Shown here piece after piece: positions 48,989 to 58,100 of a stretch of DNA of 64,000 bases. Position 1 is the stretch's first letter. Every line of letters starts with the position of its first letter. Made by a program: the position numbers and the translations under genes. Below the pieces are notes generated by a model. That model made no database searches and was not told the DNA's origin. It was given only the letters and a program-made list of their open reading frames with translations. Source of the stretch: Robertmurraya andreesenii (GTDB taxonomy: Bacteria > Bacillota > Bacilli > Bacillales > Cytobacillaceae); assembly GCF_030813005.1 (NCBI RefSeq), contig NZ_JAUSTU010000004.1, forward strand, positions 1 through 64,000, read 5' to 3'.

Positions 48989-50680
48989 CTATTTTATCTT
49001 GAAAGTGGCTACGATCGCTTGTAAATGTTCAGATAAAGCCGCCAGATTTTCCGCACTGGCTGAGATTTGTTCCATCGTTGCCACCTGTTCCTCTGTTGCT
49101 GCACTCGCCTCATTTGATCTGCTAGAGACCTCTTTTGCTTCTGCTTGCACTTCCTCAATGGCTTTCAAAATTCCTTCGGTAATAGCGTTCATTTGCTCCG
49201 ATGCTGTTGCGACAGTATTGATTTTTTCAGTTACATCTTTAGATGCTCCTTCAATGAGCCCAAAAGCTTGAAGCGTTTCATTGGTAGAGGCTAAATTTGA
49301 ATCAACAAGCTTATTACCATTTTCAATTGAAGATAGCGCCTCACTAATCCCATGCTGTATGCTCGAGATCATCTGGGCGATTTGGTTGGAGGAATCCTTA
49401 GATTGTTCTGCCAGCTTGCGAACTTCATCGGCGACAACGGCAAAGCCCTTCCCTGCTTCACCTGCTCTTGCCGCTTCAATCGCTGCGTTAAGAGCAAGTA
49501 GGTTCGTTTGGTCAGCAATTCCATTTATGATATTGGTAATGTTGCTAATTTCATCGGATTTTTGACTGAGGGCTTCCACGATTTCGGAAATTTCATCCAT
49601 CGCTGTGTTCAGTTCATTCATCTGTGTAGATGAAGTTTCAACCGTTTTAAATCCTTTATTAACATAATCTGCTGCTTTGTTGTTTGCTTGTAGCATTTCA
49701 TGACTACTCCCTGTAATGCGATTAATACCAGCCGTCATTTCTGATACAGAGATTGACATTTTATTAATGACATTCAGCTGATTATCACTTCCCAATGCAT
49801 TGGTCTGAGCAATTTCTGCGAGCATTTGGGATGCGGCAGTGCTTTCCTCTGAGCTTGCTGATAATTCCTGTGACTGACTAGCAACATCAAGAGAAGCGCC
49901 ATTTACCTTTGTTACCACTTCATTCAGGTCCTCTATCATTTGATTCAAGTGATTCACCATCGTTCCAACCTCGTCACGATTTTTTATTTTCAATGGCTCT
50001 ATTGTCAGGTTACCAGCGGCAACATGCTTCAATACATCGCTTACTTGGTTTATAGGTTTGGAAATGGAACGACTGATGAAAGATGCGATAATCCCGCTTA
50101 GAATGAATGAAACCAACATAATGATATAGATGAATATTTCAGTACCCTTAATCTTACCATCGATCCCTTTCCTGGATTTATCCATTTCCTGAGTCTGCAA
50201 ATCTATTAATTCATTAGCAGCAGCCTGCAATGCTTCGACCCTATCCCTTCCAGCCTGTGCTAACATCAAAGCTTTCTCATTATCACCGTTGCTTTTCGCT
50301 TCAATACTTTTCATAGTCGTAGTAGCAAGCTCATCGATACTAATATTTAATCGTTCTAGCAGCTCCTTCCCATTTGTTGATTGAATAGAGCTTTCGAGTT
50401 TAGAGAGATTATCCGCTACCCTTCCTTGAGCTTCTTCATAGGATTCAAGAAAATTCTTGTCTCCATATAATAGGTAGCCTCTAAGCCCGATGGTTTGATC
50501 CTTTTGGCTGTTCATTAAATCCTTAACAACAGATACTTTATAAACGCGGTCATCAATGAGATTTTGATATTCTTTATCAATATCTCTAACAATTAACTGT
50601 GATAAAACTCCCATAATTATCATGAATGCAATAATCATGTAAAAACCAAAATACAATTTTCTAGCTACTGTTGACTTCAT
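48989..50680 (-). CDS. Transmembrane methyl-accepting chemotaxis protein
   Basis: 563 aa. TM1 (about 9-29), a four-helix-bundle type sensor (NSQKDQTIGLRGYLLYGDKN), TM2 (about 180-205), HAMP, then a signalling domain with DQTNLLALNAAIEAARAGEA and FAVVADEVRKLAEQS. It ends FKIK. Preceded by GGAGGAAGCATCG. A possible sigma-D promoter lies upstream, as expected for a motility gene. Ligand unknown. Confidence 0.93.
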   Translation of the reverse strand: MKSTVARKLYFGFYMIIAFMIIMGVLSQLIVRDIDKEYQNLIDDRVYKVSVVKDLMNSQKDQTIGLRGYLLYGDKNFLESYEEAQGRVADNLSKLESSIQSTNGKELLERLNISIDELATTTMKSIEAKSNGDNEKALMLAQAGRDRVEALQAAANELIDLQTQEMDKSRKGIDGKIKGTEIFIYIIMLVSFILSGIIASFISRSISKPINQVSDVLKHVAAGNLTIEPLKIKNRDEVGTMVNHLNQMIEDLNEVVTKVNGASLDVASQSQELSASSEESTAASQMLAEIAQTNALGSDNQLNVINKMSISVSEMTAGINRITGSSHEMLQANNKAADYVNKGFKTVETSSTQMNELNTAMDEISEIVEALSQKSDEISNITNIINGIADQTNLLALNAAIEAARAGEAGKGFAVVADEVRKLAEQSKDSSNQIAQMISSIQHGISEALSSIENGNKLVDSNLASTNETLQAFGLIEGASKDVTEKINTVATASEQMNAITEGILKAIEEVQAEAKEVSSRSNEASAATEEQVATMEQISASAENLAALSEHLQAIVATFKIK

Positions 50681-50737
50681 CGATGCTTCCTCCTGGTTTT
50701 GTTTGGCCTAGTTAAATATTGAACTAACACAATTGTT

Positions 50738-50765
50738 TTATCGACAGACTTCAACAATATTTTTA
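50738..50765 (-). promoter_or_regulatory. Candidate sigma-D (motility) promoter of the chemoreceptor gene
   Basis: On the minus strand TAAA, 16 bases, then GTCGATAA resembles the sigma-D consensus TAAA-n15-GCCGATAT (two mismatches in the -10). It lies about 60 bases before the gene. Confidence 0.45.
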
Positions 50766-50962
50766 CAACAAAAAACATCCCCTATTTTAGAAGATTTGCT
50801 CCCTGTTTCATAAGACTTTTAACAAGAAGAACATTCAGGTATAGAATGAACAGCAAAATTGAAATTGTGTACATTTCAATCTTGCTCAATTTCTTCGGTA
50901 TCAAATTTAAGAGTTTTCAAAATTCCCACGAAGAGATAAAGTAGTCATAGAGGAGGAGTTGT

Positions 50963-51481
50963 ATGAATGTAAAGACTGAAAGATTATTCATTCGCAAATT
51001 TGTTTTTGAAGACTGGAAATCCGTTCATGAGTATACTTCTGACAAAATGGTCATGAAATTTATCCCTGAGGGAGTTTTTTCAGAAGAGGATGCAAAGGCT
51101 TTCGTAAGACAAAATATGGGAGATGAGCCGCAGAAGTTTCCAGTCATTCTATTGGAGGAAAACACGCTGATCGGTCACATGGTGTTTCACAAATGCTTTG
51201 GTGATCATACATATGAAATTGGCTGGGTATTTAATCCAAAATATTATAACAAAGGCTTTGCTTCAGAAGCAGCCTATGCCCTTTTGAACTATGGTTTCGA
51301 AAATCTGAAGGCCCACCGCATTATTGCCACCTGCCAGCCTGAGAATCCCCCTTCCTACCGAGTGATGGAGAAAATCGGGATGCGAAGGGAAGGTTACTTT
51401 AAAAAATGTATCCCTCATGGCGACGAGTGGTGGGATGAATATTACTATGCAATTTTAGATGAAGAATGGATGGATCGATAA
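50963..51481 (+). CDS. GNAT-family N-acetyltransferase (RimJ/RimL-like)
   Basis: 172 aa. MNVKTERLFIRKFVFEDW start, EIGWVFNPKYYNKGFASEA acetyl-CoA loop and ENPPSYRVMEKIGMRREG C-terminus. Acetyl-transfer to a protein N-terminus or small molecule is expected. Strong ribosome site GAGGAGGAGTTGT. Monocistronic. Confidence 0.88.
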   Translation: MNVKTERLFIRKFVFEDWKSVHEYTSDKMVMKFIPEGVFSEEDAKAFVRQNMGDEPQKFPVILLEENTLIGHMVFHKCFGDHTYEIGWVFNPKYYNKGFASEAAYALLNYGFENLKAHRIIATCQPENPPSYRVMEKIGMRREGYFKKCIPHGDEWWDEYYYAILDEEWMDR

Positions 51482-51608
51482 TTTGGTTTTTAGGCAAAAG
51501 AAGAAATGTTCAAGCAAAAGTAGTGATTTTTCTCACAAACATGGTAAAATTAATATTGGACAATAAAAATCTTAACTTACAAATACTTACGTAAAGGACA
51601 TCGTCAAA

Positions 51609-52532
51609 GTGATGAATGAAAAACAACTTTCAACAGCGCTGCCGAGACAGCCTTTGTCAAAAATCATTGGAGCGACTGTCAAGACAGGGATTATTAAATC
51701 CAACTTGATTCCGATGTTTGCGGGATTAACCCTCTCTTTATATACCTACCAAAAGGACCTTGTCGAGACATTTCCAAATATCGTGTACGCCTTAATCGGG
51801 ACAACTCTCGTCATAGCTGCTGCTGGTGCACTCAATAATCTGTACGATCGGGATATTGACGCCATCATGAAAAGGACGAGAAAACGCCCGACCGTGACCG
51901 GTGAAATTTCTCCAAAAACCGTGTTGTTGCTTAGTATTCTAATGACCATTTTCGGAGTCGGTATACTTACTCTTGCAACACCGCTGGCTGGATTACTTGG
52001 TTTTTTAGGAGTCTTTTTCTATGTTGTTCCCTATACGATGTGGACCAAACGAAGAACAATTTGGAACACAGAGGTAGGAAGTATTTCTGGTGCCATGCCG
52101 CCACTCATCGGCTGGGCTGCCATCCAGCCAGACATTACCCATCCTGCAATTATTGGACTTTTTGTCGTCACGGTAATTTGGCAAATGCCTCATTTCTACG
52201 CTATTGCGATTCGCAGTCATGAAGATTACGAAGCAGCCAATGTACCGATGCTTCCTGTTGTCAAGGGGGTCAAGAGAACCTACATTCAGACCAATGTTTA
52301 TTTGTTCATTATGGTTGCCATCAGTTTCTTATTCGGTACACTTAGCCTTGGATTGATGCTTGTTGCACTGATTCTAAGCATCGGCTGGCTTGTACTCAGC
52401 ATCTATGGCTCTAAGAAAATGGATGCAAACAAATGGGCGAAGTCAATGTTTGTCTACTCGCTCGTGCATATGACCGTTCTCTTTTCAACTGTCATCATCT
52501 ATTCATTAATGGGGATCTTTTTCTTTCAATAA
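51609..52532 (+). CDS. ctaB: Protoheme IX farnesyltransferase (heme O synthase)
   Basis: 307 aa (GTG 51609) or 306 (ATG 51612). UbiA-type prenyltransferase with about nine membrane segments. Prenyl diphosphate motif NNLYDRDIDAIMKRTRKRP, IPYTMWTKRRT-type loop (VPYTMWTKRRTIWN) and IGAMPPLIGW-type motif (SGAMPPLIGWAA). It farnesylates heme B to heme O for terminal oxidases. The usual ctaA and ctaCDEF neighbours are absent, so it may be a second or stand-alone copy. Confidence 0.92.
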   Translation: MMNEKQLSTALPRQPLSKIIGATVKTGIIKSNLIPMFAGLTLSLYTYQKDLVETFPNIVYALIGTTLVIAAAGALNNLYDRDIDAIMKRTRKRPTVTGEISPKTVLLLSILMTIFGVGILTLATPLAGLLGFLGVFFYVVPYTMWTKRRTIWNTEVGSISGAMPPLIGWAAIQPDITHPAIIGLFVVTVIWQMPHFYAIAIRSHEDYEAANVPMLPVVKGVKRTYIQTNVYLFIMVAISFLFGTLSLGLMLVALILSIGWLVLSIYGSKKMDANKWAKSMFVYSLVHMTVLFSTVIIYSLMGIFFFQ

Positions 52533-52547
52533 AGGGGATTTAATAAG

Positions 52548-52587
52548 AGCTGTCTTCCGTGCGAAAATTGCACGGAGCAGCTTTTTT
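52548..52587 (+). terminator. Terminator after ctaB
   Basis: AGCTGtcTTCCGTGC pairs with GCACGGAgCAGCT, followed by TTTTTT. Confidence 0.85.
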
Positions 52588-52654
52588 GAATTTTCGGGGA
52601 GTACAGAAATGCTGATGAGGACACGAATCTTGCAAATCGTGCCCCCTTGCTTTC

Positions 52655-55600
52655 CTATTTCCACTGCTTCCACATTTCCAGGAACTTTTTCTTAAACACA
52701 CCAAGCATCGTCGTTTCTCCACGAGCCACCTTTTGTTTGTTCCATTCGTTTGAGCTCGCCACAGCAATGAGAATCGATCCCGCAATCAAAAGGTATGCCC
52801 ACCATGGCAGGTTCCCCCAGAACGGTCTCGTTTGCATAAATACATTGAGCAAAAGGACACCCGAGCCAATAAAGAAGTAAGATTTTATCCGTAGGAAGGC
52901 TCCAGCTAGAATCGAAACTAACGAGAGACTCCCAAGAATTAGTGCATCATAGATGGTTGAAGTCTCAAGACCATCTACAACCAACACCAACGATACGATG
53001 AAAAGAACACCCCATTGCAGCTGACCTGTAAGCTTTTCATGCCTTCCCTTTAGACAACGGCGCAAATAGATTACCAAAACGATGAACGGAAGAACATACG
53101 CTTCCCGCAATAATAGATAATGAACCTCTAGCTCACTGATCAACACATAGTAAGGCTGTAGCAGATAAGCACCAGCGAGGAAGGTTGGAATCCATTTCAG
53201 CTCTCCTGAAATCCGTTTTCTTTGCACCCAAATAGCAGCAGCAATGAGCAACCCTGGTAGAATCTTTGTCCATAAGGTTGGTTGCTCAAACAAATACATC
53301 GTGACAAAAAATAGAACCCCTGCGAACGTATAAACATCCACTGAAAATGGTCTCTCATAAAGGCTTTTGTAAAACCATTTTCCCGCAAACAAGAAGACGA
53401 TCCCAAATACCGCAAGAGTCAACAGCTCATTTATTGCCGCAAATGGATGGTATATTAAATATAGTAAAGTAGCCCCGTAGATAAACAGGGTCGGAATCAC
53501 CGTTACGATTTCCCATTTTGCAAGATGAAGAATGACCATCACGCCCATGGAGTATAACAAGCTAACGATATATGGCATCATTTCAAACGGATACATCGAG
53601 ATAAAAGTTAAACTTCCAAGCAAGGAAAATGGTACGAGATAATAGAGTGTTCTTTTTTTATAGATGGGATCGGAGTAAAACCAAAATCCTGTTATCACAA
53701 TACTTGTTAACAGATAGGCGAACTCACCGTCCATCGTTTCAACATTTGCGATTGTCGTTGCTAAGACGGCAAAAAGTGAGGTAAAGGCACTGTATAAGAA
53801 CAGTTTTTTCTTCCACTCCTGCTCCACCCTTCTCGTACTAACAGCATAAATGATGAGTCCGATGAGAAAGCTCCAAACCGCATCATTCCCATATAAGAAA
53901 AGAGTCAAAAGATAAGCAAATGGTAAATAAATATGACCCGTGGTAGCAAAGGCCCTCGCTAACTGCCTGTTTTTTACAAGCATTGCCACTGCAAAGAGCA
54001 GGACTGCCGCTAAAATAAATCCAAGCTTCCCGAGATCCACAATTGCATCCAAAACTACAAAATAGGATAGCAGGGTCAGTACGCTAACTAAATAGGAAAC
54101 AGCTTTAATTTTTGTATAGGTGAAGAGCCTCCAATACATCGCAATTCCACCGATAAAGATCAGCGGTCGAACCCAGTCTTCATTGATCGGAAATACGATA
54201 GCACCTATTAGGGCCAACGTGTAAAAGGCCTCAGAAGCGTAAAAATGATTGATCTTTAACGCATCGTTTTTCGTTATAATATGACCTACAAGAAGGACTA
54301 CACTCGCCCATATAAAATGGGTGGCTGCGCCGAGTTCATGAGTGTAAAAATCTGATGCCTGCCTTACTTCCTCACCAAAAGCAACCAGGCCGAAGCCAAG
54401 TGCAAGTGGGACAAGCCATTCGCATACCGATTTGAATGCGGTTCGTGGTTCCTTCGTCAGGCTAATATAGGCAGAGAGACAAACAAGCAGCAACATAACA
54501 CCGAGCTCCCACCAAGCATACATCGCAATAGCTGCATAAAACGAAATGAGCATATACGCCCAGCCAATATCCCGTGCTGGCTGCTTAATATCGAGCAATA
54601 GCTTCACCTTTATGAAGACTCCTAGCATAAACATAGTCCATCCGATGAAGAAAACAAATAATACAAATGGGCGTATGCTCACCATTTCATTTACGAGTAG
54701 CAAACCTTCAAATAGTGCCACTGATATGAAGATAGCCGTTAAATAACGAAACAGAAGCTTTTTTGTTGTACTGCTTAAATAGAGAAAATTCCCTGCAATG
54801 ACCATGTATGCGAGCAATAATGTCAGAGATGGATCGCCCCATTTGATCAAAATGGCTTCAAAGGTGATAAATAGAAAAGCTAGCCCAGACACGACCCCGC
54901 TTGTCAGGGTAAAGATTTTTTTCCACGGATATTGATCATCCAATGCGCTCGGGATTAACAGAAACAGGAATCCAATCAGTGCATAGATGACGGCATCGAG
55001 ATGTTCTAAGAAGGAGTGCTCCACTAGCTGAAACACACCAAAAACAAGCATCGTCGTAAAGACGAAGTGAAATTCCTTCCTTCCTGTAACATACACCATT
55101 GATAAATAAATAGTGGCTGTAAGAATGAGATTAAAACCAAGGTATGCATGGGAATGATACAGCAATAGCATCAGCACAGTCGTTAGAATTAAATTCGCTT
55201 GAGCAAAATAGACAAATTCCTTCGTAAATAGCTGAAGTTTTTCAAGAGCCTTCGTTCGATGGTATGCAAATATCAGCAATGCTTGGAATAGCATCATCCC
55301 GAGGAAAAATCCATCCTCTTCCATGTGGAAAGCCGCAAAGAGAAAGCCCGTTCCAATTGACATGGTGAGATAGGAAAACCAGACAAACAGCCTTGAAGAT
55401 AGTCTTTGTGCCAAAAGGACATAAACTGGTAGTACGAGAAAACTACTTATCATTCCGAACAAGTAGCGGCCTTCTCCAAACACGGACAGATACGGTCCTA
55501 GTAGTTCGAACCAGCCGATCGATAATAAGAAAATTGGGAGGAATAGACTTCCAAGAACGATGAAGGCAAAAGCCGTTTTGTCGATGTGAAGAATCCGCTT

Positions 55601-56101
55601 TGAGACAAAGGAAATTCCATAAAAAAGCATGGAAATCAGACCAATAGAACCTGCTTTGGTCATACTTGTCATTGTTGCCCAATTGCTTGTCGCCACGTAT
55701 AAACCACCAATTAGAAGAAGAATCACGCCTAAATTTAGGAGCCAGGTAATATTACGTTCTCTAATTTGCTCATCCGATAATTTCTTTACAGGCTTTAGTT
55801 TCGGTTGGACTGTCTTTTGTTGATGCACTTCTTCAGTCTGCAGTTTTGATTTTGCCAGCTGAGGTCTGAGATTCTTCAACGGTTTTGGCACTAAAGGCCT
55901 GTGCTCCTGCGGAATAAGTGTTTTAACTGGCTCCTCTACTTTTTCCGTCCTTTTTTCACGAGCCTCCACATCTTCATAAAATTGTTGATGGGCTTTGACG
56001 AGATTTTGATAGGTCTTTGGTGTTATGTACTGACCTTCCTTTAACAAAAATAATTCATTTTTGACAATTAATTTCTTCTCTTCCCTAGATAGAGGCTCCA
56101 T
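52655..56101 (-). CDS. Giant polytopic membrane protein of unknown function
   Basis: 1148 aa. Residues 1-115 are soluble and charged, with a Lys/Pro-rich linker (PLVPKPLKNLRPQLAKSKLQ). From about residue 116 onwards there is an almost unbroken series of roughly 30 hydrophobic segments with very short loops. It resembles the large, uncharacterised, repeat-like multi-pass proteins (DUF2157/SCO7613-type) of Firmicutes and actinomycetes. The tail is basic (KKFLEMWKQWK). No catalytic motif seen. Monocistronic. Confidence 0.8.
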   Translation of the reverse strand: MEPLSREEKKLIVKNELFLLKEGQYITPKTYQNLVKAHQQFYEDVEAREKRTEKVEEPVKTLIPQEHRPLVPKPLKNLRPQLAKSKLQTEEVHQQKTVQPKLKPVKKLSDEQIRERNITWLLNLGVILLLIGGLYVATSNWATMTSMTKAGSIGLISMLFYGISFVSKRILHIDKTAFAFIVLGSLFLPIFLLSIGWFELLGPYLSVFGEGRYLFGMISSFLVLPVYVLLAQRLSSRLFVWFSYLTMSIGTGFLFAAFHMEEDGFFLGMMLFQALLIFAYHRTKALEKLQLFTKEFVYFAQANLILTTVLMLLLYHSHAYLGFNLILTATIYLSMVYVTGRKEFHFVFTTMLVFGVFQLVEHSFLEHLDAVIYALIGFLFLLIPSALDDQYPWKKIFTLTSGVVSGLAFLFITFEAILIKWGDPSLTLLLAYMVIAGNFLYLSSTTKKLLFRYLTAIFISVALFEGLLLVNEMVSIRPFVLFVFFIGWTMFMLGVFIKVKLLLDIKQPARDIGWAYMLISFYAAIAMYAWWELGVMLLLVCLSAYISLTKEPRTAFKSVCEWLVPLALGFGLVAFGEEVRQASDFYTHELGAATHFIWASVVLLVGHIITKNDALKINHFYASEAFYTLALIGAIVFPINEDWVRPLIFIGGIAMYWRLFTYTKIKAVSYLVSVLTLLSYFVVLDAIVDLGKLGFILAAVLLFAVAMLVKNRQLARAFATTGHIYLPFAYLLTLFLYGNDAVWSFLIGLIIYAVSTRRVEQEWKKKLFLYSAFTSLFAVLATTIANVETMDGEFAYLLTSIVITGFWFYSDPIYKKRTLYYLVPFSLLGSLTFISMYPFEMMPYIVSLLYSMGVMVILHLAKWEIVTVIPTLFIYGATLLYLIYHPFAAINELLTLAVFGIVFLFAGKWFYKSLYERPFSVDVYTFAGVLFFVTMYLFEQPTLWTKILPGLLIAAAIWVQRKRISGELKWIPTFLAGAYLLQPYYVLISELEVHYLLLREAYVLPFIVLVIYLRRCLKGRHEKLTGQLQWGVLFIVSLVLVVDGLETSTIYDALILGSLSLVSILAGAFLRIKSYFFIGSGVLLLNVFMQTRPFWGNLPWWAYLLIAGSILIAVASSNEWNKQKVARGETTMLGVFKKKFLEMWKQWK

Positions 56102-56256
56102 ATACTCCCCTGCCTTACGTATGTAATTTTTGCTAGTATTGATTTAGTGTAATTTTACACTATCAAGGAAATATTTCAATACCTTTGGGAATTTTTTCTT
56201 TTTAGAAGACATTTGAATAGAGAAGAATGGGCATAACAAAAAGGGTTCAAAATGTT

Positions 56257-57003
56257 TCATGACTTTGAACCCTTTTTCATTTCCGCCAATAGCTCATCTA
56301 TCTTTTGTGCGACAAGCGGATAAAAATTCTCCTTTGCACTTTTTGTTGAGTTCCCGCCAAAAAAATTGGTCCCTGGACAAGTCTTCACATTATAATCCGG
56401 TCCCTTGTCCAGCACTCTTTCCTTCGTTTTTAGATCCCACCAATGATGATAGGTGATGGTGTCAACAGATGGTGTCAGTCCGAATTTAATGCAGAGCAAG
56501 GCCGTAATATATACAATCGTATCCCTTTGCTCCTTCGTCATCACATCATAGCCTTTATCAAAATTGCCAACGTTTTCAATAGCAATCCCCGCTGAATTTG
56601 CTCTAGGACCAATTGTTCCATCCGGAGCGATATTCAGCGGCCTACTTACTGCGACCTTGCCATCTGGAAAGGTCGTTAAATTTTGCGCGATATTCTTCCA
56701 GCCCATTTCTTTCACATGAAAATTCTCCATGCCCTTAAGCATGTTTAGATGGTTAGAGCCTTTAAAATGCTTGTAGGCTGGAGCCCAAGTGTGATGCTGC
56801 TGGATTAACATGATTTTTCGCGTGATGTTCTGGCGGAACAGCCAGTTCTTAAATTCTTCCTTCGTCATCACGATATATTGTCCCTCGGAAATCGCTGCTT
56901 CTACTGATGGTTCGTCCTCAGTAATCTCCATAGCATACCCCGAAGAAATCGGCAAAAACAACATCAAAATCATGCTCATTATTAACTCAATCTTTTGCTT
57001 CAT
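56257..57003 (-). CDS. Secreted N-acetylmuramoyl-L-alanine amidase (Amidase_2)
   Basis: 248 aa with a signal peptide (cleavage probably after SSGYA, about residue 24). The zinc amidase core has a first His in QQHHTWAPAY, GIAIENVGNFD, a second His in TYHHWWD and Cys in KTCPGTNFF. It cleaves the lactyl-L-Ala bond of peptidoglycan. The gene's 3' end is part of a perfect hairpin (AAAGGGTTCAAA and TTTGAACCCTTT, 56240-56275). The gene is divergent from the VanY-type carboxypeptidase gene. Confidence 0.88.
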   Translation of the reverse strand: MKQKIELIMSMILMLFLPISSGYAMEITEDEPSVEAAISEGQYIVMTKEEFKNWLFRQNITRKIMLIQQHHTWAPAYKHFKGSNHLNMLKGMENFHVKEMGWKNIAQNLTTFPDGKVAVSRPLNIAPDGTIGPRANSAGIAIENVGNFDKGYDVMTKEQRDTIVYITALLCIKFGLTPSVDTITYHHWWDLKTKERVLDKGPDYNVKTCPGTNFFGGNSTKSAKENFYPLVAQKIDELLAEMKKGSKS

Positions 57004-57177
57004 CTTATCGAACCTCCTTCTACTTAACTCTCCTTTATATCTTTTAAATTCGGCTTAAAAATATTCCTTACACCAAATGATGATGGCCTTTCCTTTCTAA
57101 TTGAAAAAAACTTTCCCTTTTTTGAATTATTCCTAACTTTTTTTCGTCTTACTTATTGATAGGAGGATGAAAGCAAT

Positions 57178-58017
57178 ATGAAAAAATGGGGAATAGTAGG
57201 AATTTTACCAATAATGCTCGGGCTTATTTTTTTTGTACATAATCCTGAAAGTCAAATCGAGATAACAAAAGGAATAGAAGCTGCAAATCGGGCTACTCAA
57301 CCAGTAGAAATAACAACCGATGGAATCCATAACGGAAATCTATTATTAGTAAACCATGATTACCCGGTTCACCCTGTAAGCGTGCAAACAGATGTCATCA
57401 ATTTGTTTGAAGGAAACGTAGGACAATACTTCGGTTTGTTGGATAAAAATGTCCGGCTGTCTGAAGAAATCACGCAGAAATTCACGGAAATGGTTCGAGC
57501 GGCAAAAAAGGATGGAGTAGAGAACTTTATCATCAGTAGCGGGTATCGGAATTTAGAGGAACAAACCCAGCTTTTTCAAGAAATGGGAGCTGTCTATGCC
57601 CTTCCTCCCGGCCATAGTGAACATAATTTGGGCTTGTCCCTTGATGTTGGTTCATCGAAAATGAAAATGAATGTGGCACCTGAGGGGAAATGGATTAAAG
57701 ATCATGCATGGCAGTATGGATTTGTTCTGAGATATCCGGAGGATAAAACGGAGATTACTGGAATTGAATACGAACCTTGGCATATCCGATATGTTGGACT
57801 TCCACATAGCGCAATTATGCAGGAAAAGAACTTTGTTTTGGAGGAATACTTGCAATATGTAAAAGAGCAGCAGCAATTAACGGCTTCTATTAATGGAAAT
57901 GAGTATACCATTTCCTATTATCCGATTTCAAAAACGACTACCATCGAGGTCCCTGCAAATAGGCAATATGAAATCTCAGGCAACAATATCGATGGTGTGA
58001 TCGTGACCGTCTATTAG
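57178..58017 (+). CDS. VanY-type D-alanyl-D-alanine carboxypeptidase (M15B)
   Basis: 279 aa. N-terminal membrane anchor or signal (about residues 4-21). M15B zinc motifs: SSGYRNLEEQ, PPGHSEHNLGLSLDVG (SxHxxGxxxD-type) and YEPWHIRYVG (second His, Glu). It removes the terminal D-Ala of peptidoglycan stems. A roughly 45-residue extra C-terminal segment is present. Strong ribosome site TAGGAGGATGAAAGCAAT. Probably membrane-anchored with the catalytic domain outside. Confidence 0.9.
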   Translation: MKKWGIVGILPIMLGLIFFVHNPESQIEITKGIEAANRATQPVEITTDGIHNGNLLLVNHDYPVHPVSVQTDVINLFEGNVGQYFGLLDKNVRLSEEITQKFTEMVRAAKKDGVENFIISSGYRNLEEQTQLFQEMGAVYALPPGHSEHNLGLSLDVGSSKMKMNVAPEGKWIKDHAWQYGFVLRYPEDKTEITGIEYEPWHIRYVGLPHSAIMQEKNFVLEEYLQYVKEQQQLTASINGNEYTISYYPISKTTTIEVPANRQYEISGNNIDGVIVTVY

Positions 58018-58070
58018 GTCTATGCGAATAGCCAACATCGGACCCATTTGCGAACTTCAATTGGTGATCA

Positions 58071-58100
58071 AAAATCGCAGGGATTTACCCCTGCGATTTT
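58071..58100. terminator. Bidirectional terminator between vanY-like and helD genes
   Basis: AAAATCGCAGGG and CCCTGCGATTTT, perfect 12-bp stem overlapping the helD stop codon, with a T-run. Confidence 0.88.
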
